Positions 50,278-59,722 of a stretch of 64,000 bases of DNA are shown piece after piece. The position numbers were made by a program, and so were the translations under genes. The notes under the pieces are model-generated. The model was not told the DNA's origin. It saw only the letters and a program-made list of their open reading frames with translations, and made no database searches. The DNA is from Streptomyces seoulensis (GTDB taxonomy: Bacteria > Actinomycetota > Actinomycetes > Streptomycetales > Streptomycetaceae), in the NCBI GenBank assembly GCA_013364255.1, contig CP054936.1:62001-126000 (forward strand), in the 5' to 3' direction. The stretch's first letter is position 1. Each line of letters opens with the position of its first letter.

Positions 50278-53200
50278 GTGTCACGATTGCCGATAGTGGC
50301 GCGGACGGCCGCCGCGGCGGCCTGTCTGGCCACGGTGGCCGCGCTGGCCGCGGCCGTTCCCGCGGCGGCCGACCCACATCCCAGAACGTCGCTGGGATCC
50401 AGCGGCTCCGCCCCGGCGGGCGCGCACCGGCTCCGTACGACAGCGCACGACCGCACGATCGATGTGGCGCTGTCGCTCAAACCGCACGACCAAGCCGGGC
50501 TCGACGCGTTCGTCGCGTCGGTCAGCAACCCGGCGTCACCGTACTACCGGCACTACCTCACCAGCGCCCAGTACAACGAGCGGTACGCGCCCCGAGCGTC
50601 CGACGTCGCCGAGGCGAGCGCCTTCCTGAAGTCCAACGGGCTGAGCGTCACCAAGGTCTCGGGCAACCGGCAGGTCATCGACGCGACCGGCACCGCCGAG
50701 CAGGTACGGGCCGCGTTCGGCACGTCGATCGGCGACTACACGGACACGGCGGGCGAGCACTTCTACGCGAGCGACAAGGCGCCGACCGTGCCGTCCGCGC
50801 TCGCGTCCACCGTCCGGGCGGTCACCGGCCTGACCGACCGGCCGGTGGCGCACCGGGCAGGCGGCGGGCCTGCCGGGCACAGCGGCAGGACGCTGACCGG
50901 CAGGCCCGGGAGCGGCCCCGCCGGTCCCGCGGGCCCTGCGGGCGGGTACACCCCGGCCCAGTTCCGTACCGCCTACAGCATGAAGAACCTGTCCGCCTCG
51001 TACAACGGCTCGGGGCAGACCGTCGGGCTGATCGAGTTCGACGCGTTCAAGCAGTCCGACATCGACGCGTGGACGAAGTACTTCGGGCAGCCGTCGGTGA
51101 ACGCGCGGGTCGTCCCGGTGAACGGCGGTGTCCGCAGTCCGGGGAGCGACCAGCTCGAAGTCACCTTGGACGTCGAGTCGGTGGCCGCGACCGCGCCCAA
51201 CGCCGCGCAGATCGTGTATGAGGCGCCCAACTCGGACAACGCCTGGGTCGATGAGATGGCGAAGATCGCCGGCGACAACCAGATCACGATCCTGTCCGGC
51301 TCGTGGCTCAACGGCGAGAAGTGCGAGTCGGCGCCCATCCAGGCGTCGCACGACTCGTACACCCAGATGGTCGCGCAGGGGGTGACGCTGCTGTCGGCCT
51401 CCGGTGACTGGGGGGCGACCGGCTGCGGCTACCAGGGCGACAACTCCACCGTGCAGGCCGACTATCCGCCCAGCGACCCGCTATTCACCGGGGTCGGCGG
51501 GACGCAGCTGCGGACGAGCGACAGCGCGGGCACGTACCAGTCGGAGTCCTGCTGGAACCAGGGTGGTTCCGGCAACACCCGTTCCGGCGGCGGCTACTCG
51601 CAGATCTTCACCCGGCCGGACTGGCAGCCCGGGACCAACAAGTACCGGTCGGTGCCCGATGTGGCGCTCGACGCGGACTACGGCGCCGGAGCGGTGTCGG
51701 TCTACATGAACGGCGGCTGGCAGGACGTCGGCGGGACCAGCGCCTCGGCGCCGCTGTGGGCCGGCTACATCGCCATGGTCAACCAGAAGGCCGGGGCCGC
51801 GGGCAAGGGCAACCTCGGCGCGATGAACCCGACGATCTACGCCGTCGCGCAGTCGTCCCGGTACGGCTCGACGTTCCACGACGTCACGACGGGCGACAAC
51901 GGCACGTACAACGCCGGCACCGGCTACGACCTGTGCACCGGCTGGGGTTCGATGCAGGGTGACAACCTCGCCGATCCGCTGATCGACGGTGCGACCCCGC
52001 CCGCGGCCGACGACTTCTCGATCAGCGCCGATCCGCGATCGGTGAGCGTCGCCCCGGGCAAGTCGGTGACCGCCACGGTCAGCACCAAGGTCGTCAAGGG
52101 CAGCGCGCGAACCGTGGCGCTGTCGGCGTCCGGACTGCCCGCAGGCGTGAGCGCGAGCTTCGATCCGGCGTCGGTGACGGCGGGCGGCTCCTCGACGCTG
52201 ACCCTGACCGCGGCGCCCTCGGCGTCGCCCGGACAGAGCGACGTCACCGTGACCGGCAAGAGCGGCGACGCGACGCACAGCGCCCCGCTGTCGCTGACCG
52301 TCAACGGCTCCGGGCAGGGCGATTTCTCCATAAGCGTCAGTCCGGACTCGGCGACGGTGACCGCCGGGCAGTCGGCGACCGCGACCGTGAACACCACCGC
52401 CGCGCCGCAGGCGGTCCGCCGCCCGGCGGCCACAGCGACCCACGGCACCACGGCGACCCGCGGCACCACGGCGACCCGCGGCATCGGCCCGGCCGTCGTG
52501 GGCGGCAGTCCGACCACGGTCGACGCGTACCCGTTCATGATCTCACTGCGTAGGAACGGCAGTTCCTTCCCCGGGCAGCAATCGTGCAGCATGGCCCTGG
52601 TCGGTCCGCACACGGTCGTCGGCGCGGCGCACTGCTGGCTGGAGAACTCCGGCGACAAGTGGTTCGTGTACGGCGCGACCAACCTGAACGACACCGGGTT
52701 CCGCGCCGACATCAAGAGCGTGTGGACCGACCCGGACTACCACGGCTGGCAGACCGGCCACGACGTCGCCGTCTTCACCCTGGCGCAGGACGTCCCGGTG
52801 CCGTCCGGCATCGTCTACCCGACCATCGCGACGAACACCTCGGTCGACACACCCGGCACCATGGGCAAGGGGATCGGCTGGGGAAAGACCGGCGCCAACA
52901 CGTACTCCGACGTGCTCCGGACGGTCGACCTGCCGGTGGCCGCGGACTCGGCGTGCGCACAGCAGCCGGTGCTGTCGTCGAACTGGAAGAGCGACGGCTC
53001 GATGCTCTGCACCGGCTACGCGGACGGCCACGCGGGTGTGTGCGTCGGCGACAGCGGAAGCCCGTTCCTGGAGGGCAACCAGATCGTCGGGTTCTTCTCC
53101 TGGATGTCCAACAACTGCGACACCTACGGCGTGTACGCACGTGTGACGACGTACGCCGACGAGATCAAGGCCCATCTGCCGGGCGGCACCGCGCCCTCGG

Positions 53201-53670
53201 GTGACATCGCGCTGTCGGCGAGCGGTCTGCCCTCGGGCGCGACCGCGAGCTTCGACCCGACGTCGGTGAACGCGGGCGGCAAGTCCACGCTGACCATCGC
53301 CACGAGCGCGTCGACGCCGGCGGGGACGTACAAGGTGACGGTCGGCGGCAAGAACGCGACGGCCGGCCACGACACCGCCTTCACCCTGACGGTCCAGGGC
53401 GGGGCGTCGACGCCGGTCACGGTGCAGGATCCCGGTTTCCAGTTCACCCAGCACGGGACGCCGGTCAGCCTGCGACTGCGCGCGAGCGGCGGGAGCGGGA
53501 CGTACACCTGGTCGGCGACCGGCCTGCCGCCGGGTCTGTCGGTCGACAGCCGCACCGGTGTGGTCAGCGGCACCGCCGCGCAGGCGTCACGAACCTTCGA
53601 TGTCACGGTGACGGCCACGGACAGCGGCGGCCGGAGCGGCAAGGCGGGCTTCAGCTGGTTCGTCTACTGA
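50278..53670 (+). CDS. Exported dual protease: sedolisin (S53) plus trypsin-like (S1) domain
   Basis: This is a 1130-residue secreted protein; GTG 50278 has TTGGAGG five bases upstream. The signal peptide ends near residue 31. Residues about 50-190 are the S53 activation propeptide. The sedolisin domain (about 225-600) has E294 and D298 (DQLEVTLDVES), oxyanion D377 (SASGDWGA) and nucleophile S488 (GGTSASAPLW). An Ig-like domain (610-700) follows. A second Ig-like domain is interrupted by a complete trypsin-like domain with H785 (GAAHC), D829 (GHDVAVF) and S926 (GDSGSP), and resumes at DIALSASGLPSGATA. A final Ig-like module closes the protein. Two catalytic centres in one chain are unusual. 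It is expected to digest extracellular protein. Confidence 0.93.
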   Translation: MSRLPIVARTAAAAACLATVAALAAAVPAAADPHPRTSLGSSGSAPAGAHRLRTTAHDRTIDVALSLKPHDQAGLDAFVASVSNPASPYYRHYLTSAQYNERYAPRASDVAEASAFLKSNGLSVTKVSGNRQVIDATGTAEQVRAAFGTSIGDYTDTAGEHFYASDKAPTVPSALASTVRAVTGLTDRPVAHRAGGGPAGHSGRTLTGRPGSGPAGPAGPAGGYTPAQFRTAYSMKNLSASYNGSGQTVGLIEFDAFKQSDIDAWTKYFGQPSVNARVVPVNGGVRSPGSDQLEVTLDVESVAATAPNAAQIVYEAPNSDNAWVDEMAKIAGDNQITILSGSWLNGEKCESAPIQASHDSYTQMVAQGVTLLSASGDWGATGCGYQGDNSTVQADYPPSDPLFTGVGGTQLRTSDSAGTYQSESCWNQGGSGNTRSGGGYSQIFTRPDWQPGTNKYRSVPDVALDADYGAGAVSVYMNGGWQDVGGTSASAPLWAGYIAMVNQKAGAAGKGNLGAMNPTIYAVAQSSRYGSTFHDVTTGDNGTYNAGTGYDLCTGWGSMQGDNLADPLIDGATPPAADDFSISADPRSVSVAPGKSVTATVSTKVVKGSARTVALSASGLPAGVSASFDPASVTAGGSSTLTLTAAPSASPGQSDVTVTGKSGDATHSAPLSLTVNGSGQGDFSISVSPDSATVTAGQSATATVNTTAAPQAVRRPAATATHGTTATRGTTATRGIGPAVVGGSPTTVDAYPFMISLRRNGSSFPGQQSCSMALVGPHTVVGAAHCWLENSGDKWFVYGATNLNDTGFRADIKSVWTDPDYHGWQTGHDVAVFTLAQDVPVPSGIVYPTIATNTSVDTPGTMGKGIGWGKTGANTYSDVLRTVDLPVAADSACAQQPVLSSNWKSDGSMLCTGYADGHAGVCVGDSGSPFLEGNQIVGFFSWMSNNCDTYGVYARVTTYADEIKAHLPGGTAPSGDIALSASGLPSGATASFDPTSVNAGGKSTLTIATSASTPAGTYKVTVGGKNATAGHDTAFTLTVQGGASTPVTVQDPGFQFTQHGTPVSLRLRASGGSGTYTWSATGLPPGLSVDSRTGVVSGTAAQASRTFDVTVTATDSGGRSGKAGFSWFVY

Positions 53671-53745
53671 GCCGTGTCGCAAGCCTCTTGAAGGCCCTCC
53701 GAGGGGCGGCCTCCCCCGGGATGCTCCCCTGACCGCGGGGAGTGC

Positions 53746-53784
53746 GGGACTGACCGGCGGTGTGTCGAACCGCCGGTCAGTCCC
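53746..53784. terminator. Convergent 15-bp hairpin terminator
   Basis: GGGACTGACCGGCGG pairs exactly with 53770-53784 around a nine-base loop, between the protease gene and the convergent XRE regulator. It overlaps the last codons of the regulator. A smaller CTCCCC/GGGGAG hairpin precedes it at 53724-53742. Confidence 0.75.
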
Positions 53785-54799
53785 ATTCCCAGGACATGCC
53801 TACGATGCCCGGGCCGCTGTCGGTGACCACCAGGTGCGCGGTGCCCGACGCCCCGATCCACAGCGGGGCGCCGACGTGCCGGGGCGCGTGCACACCGGCC
53901 TGCCGGAACGGCACGCAGCTCACCGGGAGCCGTCCGGCGAACTCCGTCTGCAGGACGTACTGCCGGATCGGCCGGGTGAACCGGTGGTGGTAGAAGGTGA
54001 GTTCGGGGCCGGGCGGGAAGTGGGAGGTGAACTCCACGACGCCTCGCTCACCGGCGGCCAGGCGCTGCTCCAGGAGTAGTTCGCACACCGTGGCGCCGGT
54101 CGCGTCGTCGGCCCGTACCCGGCCCACCCGGCAGAACTTGACGTCGGACGGGACGGCGGCGGCCGACTCCTCGGCCCACAGCAGGACCACGCAGCGGTCG
54201 ACACGGTCGGCCGACGCCTCGAACACCATCCGGGTGCGCAGGCTCGACAGCCGGTGGTCCTCCCCGACCCGCACGTACTCGTGCACATCGAGTTTCCTGA
54301 TCCGGTCGTCGGACAGCGCACCCATCGCGGCGAGCAGCGGCCGGTGCGCGGGCCACAGCCTACGCCGGTCGATGGCGTCCGGCTCGGCCTTGCGGCACCG
54401 CCCGCGCGGCCGCGGCGGTCCGAGTCGCGACACCAGCGAAGCGGCGGGCAAACCCAGCAGAGCCTCCAGCCCGCGGACCGCGCGCAACGACTCGGCGCGC
54501 TCGGGACGACTGCGGCCGTGCCGCCAGTAGCTCAGCGCGGCGCGGCTGACCCGTACGCCCTGGGCGGCGAGGTGGTACTGCACGCGTTCCAGGCTCAGAC
54601 CACGGTGATTGAGCGCGTAGTCGAGCACCTGGGCGAAAGTGCCGTCCCGCAGGAGCCGCCGCAGCTCCCGGTCGACGGGGCTGTCCCCGGCGGCGCCCGC
54701 GTGCGCCATCATGGGCGCCCCGGGCGGCACTGGGACCGGTGGGTGGCCCGTGCCGTCCACCGGCCGACCGACGGGAATCGAGGACGAACCGCTCGCCAT
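53777..54799 (-). CDS. XRE-type DNA-binding regulator
   Basis: This is a 340-residue protein; ATG 54799 follows GGAGGGGAGG. After a Pro/Gly-rich start, residues about 45-105 form a helix-turn-helix (VQYHLAAQGVRVSRAALSYW, then RHGRSRPERAESLRAVRGLE). The C-terminal part is beta-rich (VRVGEDHRLSSLRTRMVFEA, LTFYHHRFTRPIRQYVLQ) with no named sensor domain. Such proteins are common in Streptomyces as lone regulators. Its target is unknown. It converges on the dual protease gene. Confidence 0.78.
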   Translation of the reverse strand: MASGSSSIPVGRPVDGTGHPPVPVPPGAPMMAHAGAAGDSPVDRELRRLLRDGTFAQVLDYALNHRGLSLERVQYHLAAQGVRVSRAALSYWRHGRSRPERAESLRAVRGLEALLGLPAASLVSRLGPPRPRGRCRKAEPDAIDRRRLWPAHRPLLAAMGALSDDRIRKLDVHEYVRVGEDHRLSSLRTRMVFEASADRVDRCVVLLWAEESAAAVPSDVKFCRVGRVRADDATGATVCELLLEQRLAAGERGVVEFTSHFPPGPELTFYHHRFTRPIRQYVLQTEFAGRLPVSCVPFRQAGVHAPRHVGAPLWIGASGTAHLVVTDSGPGIVGMSWEWD

Positions 54800-55069
54800 C
54801 GCGTACCTCCCCTCCGCGCCGGCGGCATCAGGTCCACTATCGACGGCTCCCCGCCAAAGGTCCAGAGCGAGGCCTCCCGGCATCGATCTCCCCGAACTCG
54901 ACACCCTGGCGCCGTGTGCGCAGTTGTCCCAGACGCTGACTCGGTCGGATGGCGACTCCCGCAGTCACCTTGAAACGGTCCCCGCAGCCACGCGCATGAC
55001 CACCCACAACGTGATTACCGCTAACCCGGGAGACGGACAGGACCATCCCCTGCGCACGGGCTTCTCAGG

Positions 55070-55440
55070 GTCCCGGAAGTTGGCGAAGCCCCCCAGTGCA
55101 GGCGCGCCGGCGACGTGGCCCAGAACTCCTCGGCGATCCAGGCGGCCCTGCCCCGCCGGGGAGTCGGTGAGGCCGTAGCCGAGCGTCTGCGGCCGGGGCC
55201 CCTGGATCGGATCCCAGGTTCAGGTGCACGCCGGCCACCCGCTCGGGCGCCGCCTCCCCCAGCACCGCGGACACCGCCGAACCACAGTCACCGCCCTGCG
55301 CGCCGTACCGTTCGTAACCCAGCAAGACCATCAACGTGTCCCAGCCGCGCGCGGTGCGAGTGATGCCCCACCCGGTCGTCGACGGCTTGTCACTCCAGCC
55401 GTACCCGGGCAACGACGTTGCGACCACGCGGGGTGGGGCG
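55070..55440 (-). pseudogene. Epoxide-hydrolase-like fragment
   Basis: VVATSLPGYGWSDKPSTTGW, then GYERYGAQGGDCGSAVSAVL and APERVAGVHLNLG, are the central part of an epoxide hydrolase with D in GGDCGS as nucleophile. Later frames show GYGLTDSPAGQ and FRDPEKP-like scraps. The N-terminal strand, most of the cap and the His region are missing. Relic. Confidence 0.6.
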
Positions 55441-55446
55441 GAGTCG

Positions 55447-55899
55447 TCAGTGCTTGACGGTGAATGTGGCGGCTTGGGGCGCGAAGGTCGTGTTGTGGTC
55501 CTTGGCGGTGGCCAGGGCGGAAACGTGCCAGACGCCCTCGGGCAGCGCGGCGGCTTCCTTGGCCGAGCTCTTCGCGGTGTAGGTGCACTCCGAGGCCGTC
55601 GCGGAGGTCGCCTTGCACGTGGCTTCCTCGACCTCCCGCATCTCGCCCGCCGTGGGCGCGAGGCCCGAACTCGCCGGCCAGGCGAGCACCCGCAGGCTCT
55701 TGACTCCGGAGTTGTCGGCCACGGTGGCGCTGAAGGTGAGCGAGGCGCTGCCACCGGCCGTCCTGGTGTAGTGGGCGGTGGCCTTTGAGATCTCCGGCTT
55801 GGCCGGCACAGCGGCGTCGGCCGAGGAGACGAACACCACGGTGCCGGCAGCGACGGCTGCGGCTGCGGCGAGCGACGCGATGACAAGGCGCTTGGACAT
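55447..55899 (-). CDS. Secreted DUF5707 family protein
   Basis: This is a 150-residue exported protein; ATG 55899 follows GAGGGGA. The signal peptide is residues 1-29 (LVIASLAAAAAVAAGTVVFV). The mature domain is an Ig-like beta sandwich with the DUF5707 pattern: LTFSATVADNSGVKSLRVLA, MREVEEATCKAT...ASECTY (two cysteines, likely a disulfide) and GVWHVSALATAKDHNTTF. It is probably a wall-associated protein of spores or hyphae. Function unknown. Confidence 0.85.
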   Translation of the reverse strand: MSKRLVIASLAAAAAVAAGTVVFVSSADAAVPAKPEISKATAHYTRTAGGSASLTFSATVADNSGVKSLRVLAWPASSGLAPTAGEMREVEEATCKATSATASECTYTAKSSAKEAAALPEGVWHVSALATAKDHNTTFAPQAATFTVKH

Positions 55900-56495
55900 G
55901 GGGCATCCCCTCATAGGTGACCGCTATTGGTCTCTTCGCCGAGCGCTCCGCGCACCGCGACGTTGTGTACACAGCCTGTCTCGACGGCCTTGTCCGCCGC
56001 ATGGGCAGAACTACTCAACCGAAGTACTCAGACGCGCAGCCGGGTAGCCGTGCTCCGCGATGTCCTCAAGGACCGAGGCGAGGACATCGACCCAGGCCCG
56101 CTGGTCGGCCGCGTAGGCGCGGACGGACGCGGCGGCATTCTCATCGAGGGGCTGGCGGTCGGGCGCGGCGCGGGGGCCGGCTGCTGGCTCATCCCCGGGC
56201 GCCGGGCAGCGGTGCCTGGTGGCGGTCCTCGAGACGCTCTTCCGGAGCGTCCACTGGTTTGGCCTGGTCTGACCGCCCACACCGAGAGAAGCCTGGTTGC
56301 GACGCTCGGTAATCGTTGTAACCACCGGAGCGGGCCCGTTGACCTGTGACAGTGGATTGCCTCCGCAGGTGGACCGAATGCGGTTCGTGACAGCGAAGAC
56401 GGACCGCCGTAGCCCAGGAGCGCCGTGCCCGGCTGCAGCACGGTCGGCTCAGGACTCGACGCCGGCTGTGGACAGAGACGGATCGCCGGTCGCGG
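55900..56495. other. 596 bp with no convincing gene
   Basis: A minus-strand frame (56011-56325) ends in a helix-like stretch (RAYAADQRAWVDVLASVLED) that looks protein-like, but the first half has no motif and there is no ribosome site. Otherwise nothing seen. Confidence 0.35.
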
Positions 56496-56762
56496 TCAGC
56501 GCGAACGCTGTCCGGTGAAGAGGCGGTACAGCAGGAGCACGATCACCGAGCCGACGATCGCGGCGATCCACGTCGAGAGGTGGAAGAAGCCGTTGATGGA
56601 GTGCACGCCGAAGATCACCTTGCCGAGCCAGCCACCGAGCAGACCGCCGACGACGCCGATGAGCATCGTGACGAGGCAGCCGCCCGGGTCCTTGCCGGGC
56701 ATGAGTGCCTTGGCGATGGCACCCGCGATGAGGCCGATGAGAATCCAGGCGATGATGCCCAC
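56496..56762 (-). CDS. GlsB/YeaQ/YmgE family small membrane protein
   Basis: This is an 88-residue protein with three membrane helices; GTG 56762 has AAAGGA nine bases upstream. The pattern IIAWILIGLIAGAIAKALMP, GKDPGGCLVTMLIGVVGGLL and the GG-x-x-G helix packing is diagnostic for the transglycosylase-associated (GlsB/YeaQ) family, often induced by stress. It has lost nothing and stands alone. Role unknown. Confidence 0.9.
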   Translation of the reverse strand: MGIIAWILIGLIAGAIAKALMPGKDPGGCLVTMLIGVVGGLLGGWLGKVIFGVHSINGFFHLSTWIAAIVGSVIVLLLYRLFTGQRSR

Positions 56763-57479
56763 GGTGTGTGTCCTTTGCTGTAGGTGGTGCCGGGGAAGAC
56801 CCGACGGAGGTTCCGTCGGGGCTGCCCGCCGGTTGCTCCGCGCGGACGACCGGCGACATACGGATATCCGCTCGGGAACACTCCACACGGGGCAAGGTCC
56901 CTGTTCCCTCAGATCGACCCACGCGGCACCCGCCCCGTCGGCCGATCAGGCGCTGCGGCTCGGCTTTCGCGGCCCGCCGGTCGGCGGCGGGCTCGGCCTG
57001 GAGGGCGGCGTCGGTCTCCAGGGAAGTAGACGCCACCGGCTGTAACGCGCAGCTGCGTGATCCACTCACCCTCAGCGACTTCGGCCGGGACGTGCTCGCC
57101 GTCGGCCAGGTTCTCACGGTCGCGGTCCATGTGCTGCTGAAGCCGGGCGTCCTCAAGCGCGGCCGCGGCCTCGGTGACGGCTATCCCGGCGGAGGCGCGG
57201 CGGCGCACCGGGCGGCGGCGACGCTCGCCTGGTCGATCGGCCGTCGGGGCGCGGGCGTGCCGGGCATCGGGAAGTGTCGACGGCGGGATCGGGGAGCCTT
57301 AGGGGTCACGGAGCCTGCCGATTGCGGCGGGGACAGTGACGGAACATCCGGCTGCCGGGCGGATGCGTGGCAGTTCTGGATGAGCTGAAGCTCAGGAGTT
57401 GCCACCGGCGACGCCGGATGAGCTGGCGGAGAGGGCGTGACGAGGCAGCTTGGTTGTCCCCGGGGAGGCATCCCACTCG
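56763..57479. other. 717 bp without a recognised gene
   Basis: Several frames are open on both strands, which is expected at this GC content, but none shows a family motif or a plausible ribosome site. The stretch between the GlsB-like gene and TetR appears non-coding or decayed. Confidence 0.4.
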
Positions 57480-58112
57480 TCACACGCGCCCATTCGGCTG
57501 ACTTTCCGCCGTCAGCGTCGACGGGCCGGAGTTCCCGGGCGCCCCGGCCGTGCCCTGCTGGGGGCTGAGCCCTTCCACAGCGAGGCGGAAGAGGCGGTCG
57601 GCCTGGGTGTCGGGGTCCGTGTGGTGCTCGGTGGCCAGGGCGATGCCGACGGCGAGGGTCAGCAGGTCGTGGAAGGTGACGTGCGGTGCGACCGCCTTGT
57701 CGCGGATGGCCCGCTGGAGCAGGGGAGCTGCGGCCGCTTCGATGGTGCTGCTGCAACTGTTCGGAGAGGGATTCTCGGCCGGGGGCTCGTAGCTGAGGAT
57801 GTGGGCGAATCCGCGGGCTGAGACGGCGTAGCGGACGAAGGCGTGGAGCCACTCCAGCAGTGCGGTGCGGCCGTCCTCGGTCTCACTCAGCCGGTGGGCG
57901 CGTTCGCACAGGCCCGCAATGCGCTCCTGGAAGACGGCTTCGAGAAGGGCCCGGCGGGTGGGGAAGTGACGGCGCACGGTCGCCGAACCGACGCCTGCGG
58001 TGCGCGCGATCTGCTCCTGGGATGCCTCGGCGCCGTGCGCGGCGACCTCGGCTTCGGCGACGGCGAGGATGCGCTGATAGTTGCGTCGGGCGTCCGAGCG
58101 CTGGCCAGTCAT
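57480..58112 (-). CDS. TetR-family transcriptional regulator
   Basis: This is a 210-residue regulator; ATG 58112 has GGGGAG four bases upstream. The helix-turn-helix is NYQRILAVAEAEVAAHGAEA with QEQIARTAGVGSATVRRHFP (residues about 10-55). The C-terminal domain is of the SbtR-like group common in actinobacteria (FARYAVSARGFAHIL-like helix, here FVRYAVSARGFAHILSYEPP). It is divergent from an NmrA-type gene, with twin palindromes in the 100-bp gap. Confidence 0.9.
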   Translation of the reverse strand: MTGQRSDARRNYQRILAVAEAEVAAHGAEASQEQIARTAGVGSATVRRHFPTRRALLEAVFQERIAGLCERAHRLSETEDGRTALLEWLHAFVRYAVSARGFAHILSYEPPAENPSPNSCSSTIEAAAAPLLQRAIRDKAVAPHVTFHDLLTLAVGIALATEHHTDPDTQADRLFRLAVEGLSPQQGTAGAPGNSGPSTLTAESQPNGRV

Positions 58113-58131
58113 GATCTCCCCATTGCTAAGC

Positions 58132-58185
58132 GGCGGGCCCCGCCATATCTTAACGGCACACGAAACGGCGGGCCCCGCCGTTTCG
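58132..58185. promoter_or_regulatory. Twin TetR operators sharing core GGCGGGCCCCGCC
   Basis: The 13-bp core GGCGGGCCCCGCC occurs at 58132-58144 and 58167-58179, 35 bp apart, in the TetR/NmrA divergent gap. The second copy is extended to perfect twelve-base arms (CGAAACGGCGGG and its complement). Both lie between the start codons at 58112 and 58213. Confidence 0.7.
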
Positions 58186-58212
58186 CCTCTCCGGTCCGTG
58201 AGGAGCAGCACC

Positions 58213-59127
58213 ATGCCCAGCAGCAGCGATACCGTCCTGGTCACCGGCGCCACCGGCCAGCAAGGCGGGGCCACGGCTCGCGCCCTTCTGGCCGCCAAGG
58301 TGCCCGTACGTGCGCTCGTACGCGATCCCCGGTCGAAGCCCGCCCGGGCGATCGAGGCGCTGGGCGCCGAACTGGTGCGCGCGGATCTTTCCGACCGGGC
58401 CTCCCTCGACCCGGCGGTCGAGGGGGTCCGCGCGGTGTTCTCGGTGCAGATGCCGCCCATGACCGAGACCAGCGTGGACTTCGCGAGCGAACTCGCCCAG
58501 GCCACCAACCTGGTGGACGCGGCGAAGGCTGGAGGAGTACGGCAGTTCGTACAGTCCTCGACCAGCGGAGTCGGTGAACACACCCGGGTCGCCGGCTGGG
58601 CCGAGGGCCGCTGGGCGGCGATGGCGGACTACTTCCACACCAAGCAGGCGATCATGGAGGCGGTGCGTGGTGCGGGTTTCGCCCGCTGGACGGTGATCAA
58701 GCCCGCCTTCTTCATGGAGAACCTGCCCCTGCTGGCGCCCAAGGGCCCCCGCGGTGGACTGCTGACGGTACTGAAGCCGGACACCGAACTGGCCTTGGTG
58801 GCCGTACGGGACATCGGCACGGCCGCGGCGCACGCCCTCCGAGACCCCGACCGGTTCCACCAGGTGGAACTGGAACTGGCTGGTGACCTCCGCACGATGG
58901 AGCAGATCGCGCAGACCCTGTCCGCCGCCTGGGGCGTGCCCGTGACCGCGCCCTCCATGAACATGGAAGAGGCCCTTGATGCGGGTATGCCGAAGTGGGG
59001 AGCCGGACACGAGTGGAACAACGTGGTCCTCCAGCCCGCCCGGCCCGCATTCGCCCGAAAGTTGGGCATCCCACTCACCACCTTCGCCGCGTGGGCGGAC
59101 GAGCAGTTGACACACGTGTCTGAGTAG
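58213..59127 (+). CDS. NmrA-family NAD(P)-binding protein
   Basis: This is a 304-residue atypical SDR; ATG 58213 follows GAGGAG. The cofactor motif is VLVTGATGQQGGATARALL, and the second strand ends VRALVRDPRS, which fits NADP binding. It has no S-Y-K triad; VQSSTSGVGEHTR stands where the catalytic strand would be, as in NmrA and HSCARG redox sensors and some isoflavone-reductase-like enzymes. It is under likely TetR control through the twin dyads. It may be a redox-sensing protein or a reductase. Confidence 0.88.
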   Translation: MPSSSDTVLVTGATGQQGGATARALLAAKVPVRALVRDPRSKPARAIEALGAELVRADLSDRASLDPAVEGVRAVFSVQMPPMTETSVDFASELAQATNLVDAAKAGGVRQFVQSSTSGVGEHTRVAGWAEGRWAAMADYFHTKQAIMEAVRGAGFARWTVIKPAFFMENLPLLAPKGPRGGLLTVLKPDTELALVAVRDIGTAAAHALRDPDRFHQVELELAGDLRTMEQIAQTLSAAWGVPVTAPSMNMEEALDAGMPKWGAGHEWNNVVLQPARPAFARKLGIPLTTFAAWADEQLTHVSE

Positions 59128-59722
59128 GGACGTACGGCGCTGTGACCTGTGGCAGCGCACACCGAGAGCGAACTTGAGGCGATCACCTCGCACATGAGGC
59201 GGGCACACGACCTCAGCCACACCCGGACGCGGGCGCTTGCGGTTCCGGCCGTAGCCGGACCGGAAGCCCGAACGTGGCTGAGATCGCCGCACATCGGATG
59301 CCCGAAGCGGACGACTGCCACGGCATCCCCGGGGCGTGAAGCCTCCTCCGGCGCAGCGCGAGAAGGCAGCGCAGCCGTACGCCTGACTCGCCGGGCGTCC
59401 TGGTCGCCCGGTCATCCGCAACGGTCGTCCGTCGCTCCGGTGTCGGCCGGAGCGGTACTTGGTGGGCGGCGGCCTCCCCCGCTCGGCCGTGTCCGCCCTC
59501 CACGCTGAGTTCGGCCTGCCGCAGGCCGCGGTTCTTGATCCGGAGCTCCGCGACTGCAACCAGGAAGGTGCCGGTCTCGCGCGACCGCGATACCGGATGG
59601 CGCGGGCTGCGCGATTCGTCCGGCAAGCGTCAGGGGCATCCACCCGTCGGTCGCTCCCGCGCCGATCCATGCCTCCCGAAAAGCACTGTTCCAGTTCGGA
59701 GTTAGGCCCTACCTTGCTGCCG
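59128..59722. other. 595 bp without a recognised gene
   Basis: A plus-strand GTG at 59149 begins VAAHTESELEAITSHMRRAH, but the frame soon turns Arg/Pro-rich and has no family. No clear gene or repeat was found. Confidence 0.35.
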
